The notes beneath the pieces were generated by a model. That model was not told where the DNA came from. It worked only from the letters and a program-made list of their open reading frames with translations, and did not search any database. From positions 22,159 to 86,158 of the forward strand of contig NZ_CAMFHZ010000016.1 in the NCBI RefSeq assembly GCF_945952435.1: a stretch of 64,000 nucleotides of DNA, in the 5' to 3' direction. The position numbers and the translations under genes are program-made. The DNA comes from an uncultured Microbacterium sp. GTDB lineage: Bacteria > Actinomycetota > Actinomycetes > Actinomycetales > Microbacteriaceae. Shown here one piece after another: positions 1 to 9,011 of this stretch. How positions within the stretch are numbered: position 1 is the first letter of the stretch; every line of letters starts with the position of its first letter.

Positions 1-588
1 CCCCTTCGCCTGCTCGGGCGAGAAGTAGGCGGCCGTGCCCAGGATCTGCGTGGTCTCGGCCACCGTGGACGAGGAGTCGGAGACCGCGCGGGCGATCCCG
101 AAGTCCATGACCTTGACCGCGCCGGTCGGGGTGATCATGACGTTGCCCGGCTTGATGTCCCGGTGGACGACGCCCGCGCGGTGCGAGTACTCGAGCGCTT
201 CGAGGATGCCGTCCGCGTAGCGCACCGCATCGATGGTGGGCACCGGGCCGCGGGCGATGACGTCCTTCAGCAGCTCGCCGTGGACGAGCTCCATCACGAT
301 GAACGGCACCGGCTCCGTCGCGGTGCCTCCGGCCTCGGCGGAGGAGTCCTCACCCGCGTCGAAAACCCGCACGATCGACGGGTGCGACATCCGGGAGGCG
401 GCCTGCGCCTCCATCCGGAAGCGCGTACGGAACCCGGTGTCGCGCGCGAGCTCCCGGTCGAGGATCTTGATCGCGACCTCGCGCCCCAGCGTCAGGTCGT
501 ATCCGCGATGCACGTGGGCCATCCCGCCGCGACCGATGAGGTCGTCGACGCGATAGCGTCCGGCCATGATGCGTGTGGTCGTCGTCAC
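1..588 (-). CDS. pknB: Ser/Thr protein kinase PknB, N-terminal part (runs off window)
   Basis: This is the first 196 codons of a Hanks-type Ser/Thr kinase; the rest lies beyond the left edge. Visible motifs are a glycine-rich loop (GRGGM), the VAIK lysine, the catalytic loop HRDIKPGN and the metal-binding DFG, followed by the activation segment up to the SPEQA motif. In actinobacteria this kinase phosphorylates division and cell-wall proteins, and its extracellular part usually senses muropeptides; that part is not visible here. I chose the GTG at 588 because a GAAGGGGGG Shine-Dalgarno lies just upstream, whereas the ATG at 567 has none at usable distance. It is last in the operon, 55 bp after pknA. 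Confidence 0.93.
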   Translation of the reverse strand, partial: MTTTTRIMAGRYRVDDLIGRGGMAHVHRGYDLTLGREVAIKILDRELARDTGFRTRFRMEAQAASRMSHPSIVRVFDAGEDSSAEAGGTATEPVPFIVMELVHGELLKDVIARGPVPTIDAVRYADGILEALEYSHRAGVVHRDIKPGNVMITPTGAVKVMDFGIARAVSDSSSTVAETTQILGTAAYFSPEQAKG

Positions 589-643
589 GGAAGGCCCCCC
601 TTCTGTCTCGGCGCGGTTGTCGCGGTGTCTCTCGGGCGGTCGG

Positions 644-2368
644 TCAGGGTGTCGGTGTCGGCGTGGGGATGACGCTCCCCTGCTGGATCGTCTGCGACAT
701 CTGCGGCGAGGCACCGGTCTGCCGCTTGCTGTCGCCGCAGAGGGCGGTGTAGACCGCGGTGACCTGGGATCCGGGCTGGTTCGCGATCGAGATCTCGGAG
801 CTGAGCGTTCCGGCGTCGAAGGTCTTCGAGGACCCGGCGCCGACGAACGTGGCGTTCGTCAGGGTCACGGTGTATCCCGCGACGTTGCCGGTGCCGCTCG
901 GGCACACGTATCCGGCCCAGCTCAGCTGTGCGTTCTTGCCGGCCACGGCGTTGCCCTGGAGGGTCGGCGGGGAGTCGGGGGCGCCGACGGGGACGAGGTC
1001 GCCGTACGTGGTGAGGCTCACCGAGGCGCCCTTCTGCACGTTGCCGCCGCTCGGGTTCGTGCTGTAGACGAGCCCGACCTGGTTCTCATCGGGCGCATGA
1101 TCGCCCGTCGAGCAGGAGCCGTCGAGCCCGTTCTGCCGGAGGATCGCCACCGCGTCGTCGCAGTTCTTCCCGATGAGCCCGAGCGTCCCGATGGCGACGC
1201 CCGACTGCGTCGGGGTGGGCGTCGGCTTCGGCGTGTTCGACGGCGTGGCGCTGGGGCTCGACGTGGTCGGAGCCGGAGCGGGCTTCTGGTTCGACAGCAG
1301 CCCCCACACGGTGGCGCCGAGCACGAGCGCGAGCAGCGCGATGAGGGCGATGAGCGGCCAGGTCCAGGCGCTGCGCTTCTTCTTCGTCGCCGGCGTCGGC
1401 TCGTCCTCGGTGGGGATCTGCGCGGTCGTCGGCATGATCGTCGTCGCGCCCTGGGTCGCACCGAGCAGCTGGGTGGCGGCGTCGTCGGCGGCCGCGGCTC
1501 CCGCGACCCCCGACACGATCGCGGGCACGGCGATCGCAGCCGAGTTGAGGTCCCCGCGACGCAGCGCCTGCGCGGCACGAGCCACCGTGGCGGCCGAGGA
1601 CGGCCGGTCGGCGGGCTTCTTGGCGATCATCGCCATGACGAGGTTCTGCACCGGGATCGGGACGGTCGCGGGCAGCGGGGGCGGAGTGTCGTTGATCTGC
1701 GCCATCGCGATCGCGACCTGCGACTCGCCCGTGAACGGACGGCGGCCGGCCAGGCACTCGTAGGCGACGATGCCGAGCGAGTAGATGTCGGTGGCCGGCG
1801 AGGCGGCGTGACCCGAGGCCTGCTCCGGCGACAGGTACTGCACGGTGCCCATGACCTGACCGGTCGCGGTGAGCGGCACCTGGTCGGCGATGCGGGCGAT
1901 GCCGAAGTCGGTGATCTTGACCCTGCCGTCGGGCGTGATCAGGAGGTTCCCCGGCTTGATGTCACGGTGCACGAGACCCGCCGCATGGGCGGCCTGCAGC
2001 GCGGACGCGGTCTGCGCCACGATGTCGAGGGTCTTGTCCGCGCTCAGCGAGCCTTCGCGTTCCAGGATCGTGGACAGCGCCTCGCCGGGGACGAGTTCCA
2101 TGACGAGGTAGGCGGATCCGTTCTCCTCGCCGTAGTCGAAGACGCTCGCGATGCCCTCGTGGTTGACGAGGGCGGCGTGCCGGGCCTCGGCGCGGAAGCG
2201 CTCGAGGAAGCCCGGATCCCCCATGTACTCGTCCTTGAGGATCTTGATCGCGACGGTCCGTCCGATGACGTGGTCCGTCGCCTCCCACACCTCGCCCATG
2301 CCACCGATCGCGATCCGAGACTGCAGCTCGTAGCGACCGCCGAAATGCACACCTTGCGTCGGCCTCAT
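644..2368 (-). CDS. pknA: Ser/Thr protein kinase PknA-like with PASTA-like and Ig-like ectodomain
   Basis: The 574-residue membrane kinase has an N-terminal kinase domain (about 13-270) with K42, catalytic HRD at 134-136 and DFG at 154-156. An Ala/Thr-rich linker leads to one transmembrane segment (about 336-358). Outside the cell there is a Pro/Thr/Ser-rich stalk, one PASTA-like unit (about 395-455) and then a domain with fibronectin/Ig-like spacing ending in a PTPTP tail. Mycobacterial PknA has no PASTA domain, so this ectodomain is lineage-specific. Its ATG overlaps the pbpA stop (ATGA), implying translational coupling. Its role by family is phosphorylation of wall-synthesis and division proteins, opposed by PstP. 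Confidence 0.93.
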   Translation of the reverse strand: MRPTQGVHFGGRYELQSRIAIGGMGEVWEATDHVIGRTVAIKILKDEYMGDPGFLERFRAEARHAALVNHEGIASVFDYGEENGSAYLVMELVPGEALSTILEREGSLSADKTLDIVAQTASALQAAHAAGLVHRDIKPGNLLITPDGRVKITDFGIARIADQVPLTATGQVMGTVQYLSPEQASGHAASPATDIYSLGIVAYECLAGRRPFTGESQVAIAMAQINDTPPPLPATVPIPVQNLVMAMIAKKPADRPSSAATVARAAQALRRGDLNSAAIAVPAIVSGVAGAAAADDAATQLLGATQGATTIMPTTAQIPTEDEPTPATKKKRSAWTWPLIALIALLALVLGATVWGLLSNQKPAPAPTTSSPSATPSNTPKPTPTPTQSGVAIGTLGLIGKNCDDAVAILRQNGLDGSCSTGDHAPDENQVGLVYSTNPSGGNVQKGASVSLTTYGDLVPVGAPDSPPTLQGNAVAGKNAQLSWAGYVCPSGTGNVAGYTVTLTNATFVGAGSSKTFDAGTLSSEISIANQPGSQVTAVYTALCGDSKRQTGASPQMSQTIQQGSVIPTPTPTP

Positions 2369-3822
2369 CTGTTCAGCACCGCCTCCATGACCTTCTTGGC
2401 AATCGGCGACGCGATCGCGTCGCCCGAACCTGATTGACCCTGTCCCCCGCCGTTCTCGACGACCACCGCCACGGCGATCTCCGGGTTGCTGGCAGGGGCG
2501 AAACCGGTGAACCAGAGCGTGTACGGGTTGGTGTCCCCGTTCTCCGCTGTGCCCGTCTTACCGGCCACGTCGACACCGTCTATTCTTGCACCCTGCGCAG
2601 CGCCGCTCGAGACGGACGCCTGCATGGCGGCGGTCAGAGCCTTGGCCTGATCCTGGGTCATCGCCTGCCCGAACGAGGTGTCGTCGAACTTCTTCTGCAC
2701 CGACAGGTCGTCGCCGAGGATCTGGTCCACCATGCGCGGGTTCATCACGTCCCCGCCGTTCGCGATGCCGGCCGAGACCATCGCCATCTGCAGGGGCGTC
2801 GCGATGACCTGGCCCTGTCCGAAGCCGGTGAGCGCGGTCTGCGCGGCGTCGAGCCCGGTCGGGTACCGGGACGCGGTGGAGTCCAGCGGTGTCGAGAAGC
2901 TCTTGTTGAAGCCGAACTTCTCCGCCGCGGCATGGATCGCGTCGTCGCCGAGCTGCGCGGCGAGCTCGGCCATCGGGATGTTGCAGCTGAGTCGGATCGC
3001 GTCGGCGAGGGTCACGGTGGGGCCGTCCCCGCAGGTGCCGCCCCAGGCGTTGTGCACCGCGGTCGAGGTGCCGGGCAGCGTGTAGGCGGCGGGGTTGGGG
3101 AACGTCGATTGCATGGTGAACGTGCCGGAGTCGAGGGCCGCGGCCGCGACCACGAGCTTGAACGTCGATCCGGGCGGGTTCAGGTTGCCGCCGATGCCGC
3201 GGTTGTAGAGCGGGTTGGACGCATCGCTCCGCAGGGCGTCGTACGCGGCGTTGGCCTTGTCGGCGTCGTGCACCGCGAGACTGTTCGTGTCGTACCCGGG
3301 TGTCGAGACGAGCGCGAGGATGCGTCCCGTCTTCGGCTCGATGGCCACGACGGCGCCCTGGTACCCCTTCAGGGCGTCGTAGGCGGCCTTCTGCGCGGCG
3401 GGGTCGAGGCTCAGCACCACGTTCGCGCCGCGTTGCGGCTGCCCAGAGATGATCCGCTCGATCGAGGAGAGGAACTGGGAGCCGCCCGTGCCGCTGAGCT
3501 CGCTGTTCATGGCCTTCTCGATCCCGGTGGCGCTGCCCAGGGCCGGGTTGTAGAAGCCGGTGACCGCGGACCAGAGCTGCGGGTCCGCGTAGGCGCGCTG
3601 GAAGGAGTACATGTCCTTCGACGGCACGGAGGAGGCGATCGGCACGCCGCCCGCGATGATCGAGCCGCGCTGGATCTCGTAGCTGTCCAGGCGCGTGCGG
3701 GTGTTCGCGTCGTTCTGCGCAAGCGCGTCGGCCTGGACGACCTGGATCCAGCTCACCGAGCCGAACAGGGCGAGGAACATCGCGAGCACGAGGATGCTGA
3801 TCCGCCGGAGCTCTTTCGTCAT
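2365..3822 (-). CDS. pbpA: Penicillin-binding protein, class B transpeptidase (PbpA)
   Basis: This 485-residue class B PBP cross-links peptidoglycan together with the SEDS glycosyltransferase encoded just upstream. It has an N-terminal signal anchor (about 8-28), a dimerisation module, and a transpeptidase domain with all three active-site motifs: STFK at 219-222 (catalytic Ser219), SCN at 279-281 and KTG at 422-424. The frame stays open far upstream, but the start at 3822 (MTKELRR) is right because it overlaps the rodA stop as ATGA and puts the signal anchor at the N-terminus. Length and motifs fit actinobacterial PbpA. Confidence 0.95.
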   Translation of the reverse strand: MTKELRRISILVLAMFLALFGSVSWIQVVQADALAQNDANTRTRLDSYEIQRGSIIAGGVPIASSVPSKDMYSFQRAYADPQLWSAVTGFYNPALGSATGIEKAMNSELSGTGGSQFLSSIERIISGQPQRGANVVLSLDPAAQKAAYDALKGYQGAVVAIEPKTGRILALVSTPGYDTNSLAVHDADKANAAYDALRSDASNPLYNRGIGGNLNPPGSTFKLVVAAAALDSGTFTMQSTFPNPAAYTLPGTSTAVHNAWGGTCGDGPTVTLADAIRLSCNIPMAELAAQLGDDAIHAAAEKFGFNKSFSTPLDSTASRYPTGLDAAQTALTGFGQGQVIATPLQMAMVSAGIANGGDVMNPRMVDQILGDDLSVQKKFDDTSFGQAMTQDQAKALTAAMQASVSSGAAQGARIDGVDVAGKTGTAENGDTNPYTLWFTGFAPASNPEIAVAVVVENGGGQGQSGSGDAIASPIAKKVMEAVLNR

Positions 3823-5204
3823 CCGATCACCACCCTGGGCTGACGGCGCACGCCGTCCGAGATCCGCAGGAGCAGTCCGACGATGAGCCAGTTGGCGACC
3901 AACGAGGAACCTCCGGCCGCGAGGAACGGCGTGGTCAGGCCGGTGAGCGGGATGACCCTGGTCACGCCGCCGACCATGATGAAGACCTGAAGTCCGAGCG
4001 TGAACGACACGCCCACCGCGAGCAGCTTGCCGAAGTCGTCCTGCCCGGCGACGCCGATCCGCAGTCCGCGGCTGACGAACACCATGTAGAGGCAGAGGAT
4101 CGCGAACAGGCCGATGAGGCCGATCTCCTCGCCGAGGCTCGAGATGATGAAGTCGCTCTCGGCGACGGGGGTCACCTGCGGGCGGCCCTGTCCGAGCCCC
4201 GTGCCGAGCAGGCCGCCGTGGGCGAGGCCGAAGATGCCCTGCACGAGCTGGTAGCTGCCGCCCTTGGACGCGATCAGATCCGGATCGAAGGCGTTCAGCC
4301 ACGCGTCGAAGCGTCCCTGCACGTACGTGAGGAACTGCGACACGATCGCGACGCCGGCGGCGACGCCGAGGACGCCGATGAGCACCCAGCTCGTCTTGCC
4401 CGTCGCGACGTAGAGCATCACGATGAACATCCCGAAGATGAGCATTCCGGTGCCGAGGTCGTGCTGCGCGACGATGATGCCGAGCGAGATGAGCCAGACG
4501 ACGATGACCGGTCCGAGCTCGCGCATCCGGGGCCAGGTGATCCCGAGGAACCTCTTGCCTACGGACGACAGGCTCTCCCTCGTGCGCACGAGGTAGCCGG
4601 CGAAGAAGATCGCCAGGAAGATCTTCGCGAGCTCGCCCGGCTGGAAGCCCAGTCCGCCGATCGAGATCCACACATCGGCGTTCGCGTCGGCCTTGAGTCC
4701 CGGCACGAAGGGCAGCACGAGAAGGATCAGTCCGGTCAGCCCGGACAGGTACGTGTAGCGGTAGAGCACGCGGTAGTTGCGCAGGAAGACGACGAGCGCG
4801 ATCGCGCCGATGACCGAGATCGCCATCCACATGAGCTGCTTGCTCGAGAAGGCGTCCCAGCCCACGTTGTGCTCGGCGATGTCGATCCGGTAGATCTCGG
4901 CGATCCCGACGCCGGTGAGCAGCGTCGCGATCGGCAGGACGAACGGATCCGCATCGCTCGCGACGAAGCGCAGCACGATGTGCAGGGCGAAGACGAGCAC
5001 GGCCAGGCCGCCCCCGATGAGCAGGATCATCGGGTCGATCGTGCGCAGCGCGCCGAGCTGGACGAGGGTCAGCGCGGCGCCGGAGACGAGCACGGCGAAC
5101 AGCAGGAGCCAGAACTCGCGGTTGCGCTGCGTCTGCGGGCCGCGGATCTTCCGCAGGGCCCGCAGCACGCTGGTGTCGGCGCTCACGTCGGCGGTGGCGG
5201 TCAT
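3819..5204 (-). CDS. rodA: SEDS peptidoglycan glycosyltransferase, RodA/FtsW family
   Basis: This 461-residue polytopic protein belongs to the SEDS family, which polymerises lipid II into glycan strands with a cognate class B PBP, here PbpA. About ten to twelve hydrophobic segments are visible. Family features include the PFVPGLKADANADVWI stretch, the FQPGELAK motif followed by a long helix, and the C-terminal TGLTTPFLAAGGSS motif. Start at 5204 (MTATADV) overlaps the pstP stop as ATGA. FtsW and RodA cannot be separated with certainty from sequence alone; position in the pknB operon favours the RodA naming used in actinobacteria. Confidence 0.94.
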   Translation of the reverse strand: MTATADVSADTSVLRALRKIRGPQTQRNREFWLLLFAVLVSGAALTLVQLGALRTIDPMILLIGGGLAVLVFALHIVLRFVASDADPFVLPIATLLTGVGIAEIYRIDIAEHNVGWDAFSSKQLMWMAISVIGAIALVVFLRNYRVLYRYTYLSGLTGLILLVLPFVPGLKADANADVWISIGGLGFQPGELAKIFLAIFFAGYLVRTRESLSSVGKRFLGITWPRMRELGPVIVVWLISLGIIVAQHDLGTGMLIFGMFIVMLYVATGKTSWVLIGVLGVAAGVAIVSQFLTYVQGRFDAWLNAFDPDLIASKGGSYQLVQGIFGLAHGGLLGTGLGQGRPQVTPVAESDFIISSLGEEIGLIGLFAILCLYMVFVSRGLRIGVAGQDDFGKLLAVGVSFTLGLQVFIMVGGVTRVIPLTGLTTPFLAAGGSSLVANWLIVGLLLRISDGVRRQPRVVIG

Positions 5205-6451
5205 GGCGTCTTCTCCGTCGGCAGGGAGGCGCGAAGGCGCTCGACGATGCCCTGCGCGTCCTTCAGGGAATCGGCGGTCGTGCGGTTCTGGACGACCGAC
5301 TGGTAGAAGGCGGGCAGCTCGGTGACGGGGATGTCGGTGTCCTGATAGACGTGCGACATCGAGATCGGACCGACGTCCTGCGGGATGCCCTGGAAGATCG
5401 CGACCGTGTCGTTGGCGCGGTCGATGCCCACGAAATATCGGGTCTGCGTCCACGCGTACGCGCCGAACAGGGCGGCGGCCATGAGCGCGATCACGACGAT
5501 GAAGCCCGTGATCCAGCCGATGCGGCGGCGCACCGCACGGCGGTGGTCTTCCTCGATGAGCTCTTCGAGGTAGTCGGCCGCCGGCTCGAAGTGCGTGGGC
5601 TCGTTCGCGGCCTGACGCACCGGGTGCAGCCAGCTGGGTCGCGCGGGGCGGGCGGCGGGGACGACCACGCCCTGCGGGTTGGCGGCGGCGCCGACGATCG
5701 TCGCCGTGCCGCTCATCAGCGGGTGCTGTCCCCCGACGTCGACGATGACGATCGTGACGTTGTCGGGGGCGCCGCCGTCGAGGGCGAACTTGAGCAGCCC
5801 GTCGGCCGTGCGTCCTGGGGCCATGCCCAGGCGCAGCGCCTTGAGCATGTGCGTCTCGTCGACCACGCCGCTCAGGCCGTCCGAGCAGAGCAGCCAGCGA
5901 TCGCCCGGCTGGGTGGGCATCACGAACATGTCGAGTTCGGGATCCGCGTCCATGTCGCTGAGCACGCGCATGAGCACCGAGCGACGCGGATGGTACCGGG
6001 CCTCCTCGGGGGTGATCCTGCCCGAGTCGACGAGGCGCTGCACGAACGTGTGGTCGTTCGTGATCTGGGTGAGCGTCTCGTCCCGGTAGAGGTAGATCCG
6101 CGAATCGCCGATGTGGCCGATCACCGCGTAGTCGTCGACCATGATGATCGCGTCGAGCGTGGTGCCCAGTCCCGCGAGCTCCGGACGGTCCTTGACTGCG
6201 CGGATCATGTCGCCCGCCGCCGTGGTCGCCGCCGCCTGCAGGGAGGCCTGCGCGTCCATCGTGGAGGCGTAGCCGTGGTCGAGGTTCTCCAGGCGGTGGA
6301 CCGCGATGCTGGAGGCGACGTCGCCGCCCGCGTGACCGCCCATGCCGTCCGCGACCACGAACAGGTTCGCCCCGGCGTAGCCGGAGTCCTGGTTGTTGGA
6401 GCGGACCTTCCCGGTGTGGGAGATCGCGGCGCTCGAGCCCTCGAAGACCAT
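5201..6451 (-). CDS. pstP: PP2C-type Ser/Thr protein phosphatase PstP
   Basis: This 416-residue PPM/PP2C phosphatase reverses the phosphorylation made by PknA and PknB. The N-terminal catalytic domain (about 1-235) shows the metal-binding aspartates in NNQDSGYAG (D22) and VADGMGGHAGG (D35), plus downstream SDGLSG and GGAPDNVT motifs. A cytoplasmic linker precedes one transmembrane helix (about residues 305-325), followed by an extracytoplasmic tail. Start at 6451 is chosen because it gives the usual PstP N-terminus and lies 8 bp after the fhaB stop; the longer upstream frame only reads fhaB out of frame. Confidence 0.95.
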   Translation of the reverse strand: MVFEGSSAAISHTGKVRSNNQDSGYAGANLFVVADGMGGHAGGDVASSIAVHRLENLDHGYASTMDAQASLQAAATTAAGDMIRAVKDRPELAGLGTTLDAIIMVDDYAVIGHIGDSRIYLYRDETLTQITNDHTFVQRLVDSGRITPEEARYHPRRSVLMRVLSDMDADPELDMFVMPTQPGDRWLLCSDGLSGVVDETHMLKALRLGMAPGRTADGLLKFALDGGAPDNVTIVIVDVGGQHPLMSGTATIVGAAANPQGVVVPAARPARPSWLHPVRQAANEPTHFEPAADYLEELIEEDHRRAVRRRIGWITGFIVVIALMAAALFGAYAWTQTRYFVGIDRANDTVAIFQGIPQDVGPISMSHVYQDTDIPVTELPAFYQSVVQNRTTADSLKDAQGIVERLRASLPTEKTP

Positions 6452-6459
6452 GTCGCCGG

Positions 6460-6987
6460 TTACGCCCGCAGCTCGAACGTCGTGGCGCCGACCTTGATCG
6501 GCACTCCGATCGAGACCGCGACGGGCGCGCCCACGCGCTCGCCGCCCAGGAACGTGCCGTTCGTCGAGTCGAGGTCCTGGATCATCCACGCATCGCCCCA
6601 CAGCAGCAGGCGGGCGTGGTGGCTGGACGTGTAGTCGTCGCGGATCACGAGACCGGACTCGCTGGAGCGGCCGATCGACAGCGGCTCGGTTCCCAGCGGC
6701 ACTTCGAGCCCCGCCTTGGGGCCGGAGGTGATGACGAGCGTGGAGACGGTCGAGGTGGTCGCGGGTCCTCCCGGCTTGGCCTTGGGGGCGGGCTTCGCCT
6801 TCGCGGCGGCCGGCGTCGCTGCCGCGGGAGCGGGGACCGCGGCGCCCTGGGCCTCGGGAAGCTTGCGCACCCGCACGCCGAAGAGGTCGGCGCGCAGCGA
6901 GTAGACCACGGCGAACACGAAGAACCACATCAGCACGAGGAAGCCGATGCGGAGCAGGAGAAGAGTGAGGGAGCTGGGATCGGTCAC
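6460..6987 (-). CDS. fhaB: FHA-domain membrane protein FhaB (FipA-like)
   Basis: This 175-residue protein has an N-terminal transmembrane helix (about 8-28), an Ala/Pro/Lys-rich linker and a C-terminal forkhead-associated domain (about 95-170). FHA motifs are visible: SIGRSSESGLVI, SSHHARL and DLDSTNGTFLGG. FHA domains bind phosphothreonine, so the protein likely docks phosphorylated partners at the division or growth site. The GTG start at 6987 forms a GTGA overlap with the fhaA stop. Confidence 0.93.
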   Translation of the reverse strand: MTDPSSLTLLLLRIGFLVLMWFFVFAVVYSLRADLFGVRVRKLPEAQGAAVPAPAAATPAAAKAKPAPKAKPGGPATTSTVSTLVITSGPKAGLEVPLGTEPLSIGRSSESGLVIRDDYTSSHHARLLLWGDAWMIQDLDSTNGTFLGGERVGAPVAVSIGVPIKVGATTFELRA

Positions 6988-7715
6988 GGGGAGACTCCGA
7001 ACGCCCGCGTGACGTCGTCGCCCCGCCCGCCCGGACGTCCCGGCGCGGAGACCGGGACGATCTGGAAGCTGAGGTCGGTGCGCCCGATCGTGATGACCAT
7101 GCCGCTGTCGAGCTGCGCCTCGCGGACGCGGGTGCCGTTCAGCTTGGTGCCGTTGGTCGATCCCAGATCCCGCAGCATCGCGTGGTCGCCGTCCCAGAGG
7201 ATCTCGGCGTGCTTGCGGCTGGATCCGGCGTCGCCGATCGTGATGTCGGCGTCGCTGCCGCGGCCGATCACGGTGCGTGCCTTCGTCAACGGGTGGCGGG
7301 TGCCGCCGGTCGTGACGACGGCCTGCCAGGTCATCCGCGATCCGGAGCCGGAGGAGGCGGAGTCGACCCGCAGGGTGCCGGTCGCGAGACGGTCGTCGGC
7401 CTCGAGGGCGATGGTGACGGGGCCCGCGAAGCTGTAGCCCTGGGCGCGGGCGTGGTCCTTGACCAGGCCGTGCAGCTCGTCGACGAGCGTGGAGCCGAGG
7501 CCGTGCATGGCGGTCGCGTCCTCGCCGCTCAGGTGCACCACGAACGTGCTGGGCACGATGATGCGATCGCGGCTCACCACGGCCGCCTTCGTGTCGATCT
7601 CCCGACGCAGGGCGGACGCGATCTCCACGGGCTGGATCCCGCTGCGGAAGGTCTTCGCGAACGCGCTGTTCACAGCGCGCTCGAGACCCTTCTCAAAGCT
7701 GTCTAGTAGTCCCAC
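6984..7715 (-). CDS. fhaA: FhaA: DUF3662 plus FHA-domain protein
   Basis: This 243-residue protein has the FhaA architecture: an N-terminal DUF3662 domain starting VGLLDSFEKGLERAVN (about 1-115), a linker, and a C-terminal FHA domain (about 155-240) with VIGRGSDADITIGD, SSRKHAEI and DLGSTNGTKLNG. In relatives it binds phosphorylated substrates such as the MurJ-associated pseudokinase at sites of wall growth. I chose the GTG at 7715, since it gives the conserved N-terminus and a GGGAG Shine-Dalgarno sits upstream; the frame is open further but reads through the promoter. It is the first gene of the operon. Confidence 0.93.
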   Translation of the reverse strand: MGLLDSFEKGLERAVNSAFAKTFRSGIQPVEIASALRREIDTKAAVVSRDRIIVPSTFVVHLSGEDATAMHGLGSTLVDELHGLVKDHARAQGYSFAGPVTIALEADDRLATGTLRVDSASSGSGSRMTWQAVVTTGGTRHPLTKARTVIGRGSDADITIGDAGSSRKHAEILWDGDHAMLRDLGSTNGTKLNGTRVREAQLDSGMVITIGRTDLSFQIVPVSAPGRPGGRGDDVTRAFGVSP

Positions 7716-7747
7716 TGGGCTCCCATGGCTCACCGATCGGTAGGCCC

Positions 7748-7753
7748 ATCGTA
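7748..7753 (-). promoter_or_regulatory. Candidate -10 element of the fhaA-pknB operon
   Basis: On the minus strand TACGAT (TAnnnT type) lies 32 bp before the fhaA GTG. No convincing -35 is seen. Inferred from position and consensus only. Confidence 0.4.
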
Positions 7754-7841
7754 GCCACCCGCCCTGAATGAACCCCCGGATGACGCGGTATTCCCCGCTG
7801 TGACGGGCGGGGACTGGTTCGAACGCCCCGTCGCTCCGTGT

Positions 7842-7847
7842 TATTCT
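7842..7847 (+). promoter_or_regulatory. Candidate -10 element of the tRNA-Leu gene
   Basis: TATTCT lies 28 bp before the mature 5' end of the tRNA. The leader between them contains GGTTC-GCGA-GAACC, which could fold into a small hairpin in the tRNA precursor. Confidence 0.45.
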
Positions 7848-7875
7848 CGGGAGGTTGGTTCGCGAGAACCGACAT

Positions 7876-7962
7876 GCGCGAGTGGCGGAATAGGTAGACG
7901 CGCTGGCTTCAGGTGCCAGTGCCGGCAACGGCGTGGGGGTTCAAGTCCCCCCTCGCGCACCA
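7876..7962 (+). tRNA. tRNA-Leu, anticodon CAG
   Basis: An 87-nt class II tRNA. The acceptor stem GCGCGAG pairs with CUCGCGC, the anticodon stem is CUGGC/GCCAG with loop UUCAGGU (anticodon CAG, reading CUG), there is a long variable arm, the T-arm is GGGGG-UUCAAGU-CCCCC, and the terminal CCA is encoded. Long variable arm and anticodon both identify leucine. Confidence 0.97.
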
Positions 7963-7965
7963 CAG

Positions 7966-8016
7966 GACGAAGGCCTCCGACTCGGGATGACACATCCCCG
8001 GGCGGAGGCCTTCGTC
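7966..8016 (+). terminator. Compound hairpin terminator after tRNA-Leu
   Basis: A perfect 14-bp stem is formed by GACGAAGGCCTCCG (7966-7979) and CGGAGGCCTTCGTC (8003-8016). The loop carries a second stem, GGGATG-ACA-CATCCC. It begins 4 nt after the tRNA and also faces the end of the convergent lrp gene, so it may work in both directions. There is no U-run. Confidence 0.7.
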
Positions 8017-8061
8017 GTCGGGTCGTGCGGTCGTCGGCAGTCATCGGAGTGCGCTGAGCGG

Positions 8062-8958
8062 TCACGGAGTCCGGAACTGCCGTGCGTAGTCTTCCTTGAG
8101 CACGGAGAGGTGCAGCCACGCCTCGGTGCGGGCGACGCCCGGAAGCGCGCGCAATCGCTCCCTGCCCTCGTAGAGCGCGCCCGGAGAGGGTTCGACGAAG
8201 GTCATGACGGCGTCGAAGCGCCCCACGGTCCGCGCCGCGAAGTCCACCCCGGGCCAGGTGCGCACGACGGAGAGGACCCGGTCGTCGTCGCCCGTCAGGT
8301 TCACGCCCACGCCCATCGACTGGCGGCGCTGCGCCGGCCCCCGCGCCTCGACCGCGCCGATCTGGATGACGTGCGCCTCCCGCAGCCGTTGCACGCGGGT
8401 CGCGACGGCGCTCGGCGACAGGCGCACCGTCTCCCCCAGCGCACGGAAGCTGATCCGGCCGTCCTCCTGCAGGTTCTCGATGAGCGCGACGTCGATGGTG
8501 TCGAGCGCCACCTCCCCGCGATAGCTCGACACGAACGGGCCCTTGACGACCGAGGTGTAGACGAGGGTGCTCGCGTCGAGCACGCCGGGCAGTCCGCGGA
8601 TGCGCTCGATGACCGCGTGCAGTTCGTCCATGCTGCCCAGTCGCACCTCTGTCACGAGGTCGAACAGCCCTCCGACCGCCGACAGGAAGACCGTCTCCGG
8701 CAGGGCGCGCAGCGCCATCGCCGTCGGGGCCGCGGGGCCCGTCGTGCGGATCGAGACGTGTGCGATGACGTGCTGTCCGAGGAAGAACGGATCCACCGCC
8801 CCGATGATCCGGATCGTGCGATCCTCGAGCAGCACGCGGAGCCTGGCCGCCACCGCGGCGCGGGGCTGCGCGAGGCGGGTGGCCAGCGATCGGATGCTCG
8901 CCCGGCCGTCCTCGCGGAGAGCGCGGATCAGCTCCGCATCGAAATCCGTCGCCGTCAC
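8062..8958 (-). CDS. Lrp/AsnC-family regulator, tandem double-length form
   Basis: This 298-residue protein contains two Lrp/AsnC modules in tandem. Each has a winged helix-turn-helix (about 5-60 and 150-205) followed by an AsnC-type ligand-binding (RAM) domain. The second HTH (RISFRALGETVRLSPSAVATRV) looks better conserved than the first. Lrp proteins sense amino acids or related small molecules. It is divergent from the transporter and catabolic genes at 9164-14800, so it is the likely regulator of that cassette. I chose the GTG at 8958; the frame runs on to 9063, but that would read through the palindrome at 9012-9034. Confidence 0.85.
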   Translation of the reverse strand: MTATDFDAELIRALREDGRASIRSLATRLAQPRAAVAARLRVLLEDRTIRIIGAVDPFFLGQHVIAHVSIRTTGPAAPTAMALRALPETVFLSAVGGLFDLVTEVRLGSMDELHAVIERIRGLPGVLDASTLVYTSVVKGPFVSSYRGEVALDTIDVALIENLQEDGRISFRALGETVRLSPSAVATRVQRLREAHVIQIGAVEARGPAQRRQSMGVGVNLTGDDDRVLSVVRTWPGVDFAARTVGRFDAVMTFVEPSPGALYEGRERLRALPGVARTEAWLHLSVLKEDYARQFRTP

Positions 8959-9011
8959 GGTGATTCCCCACTTTCCGCGTTTGGATTCCGTCGTCAACAA
9001 AAAGAGTGTCA

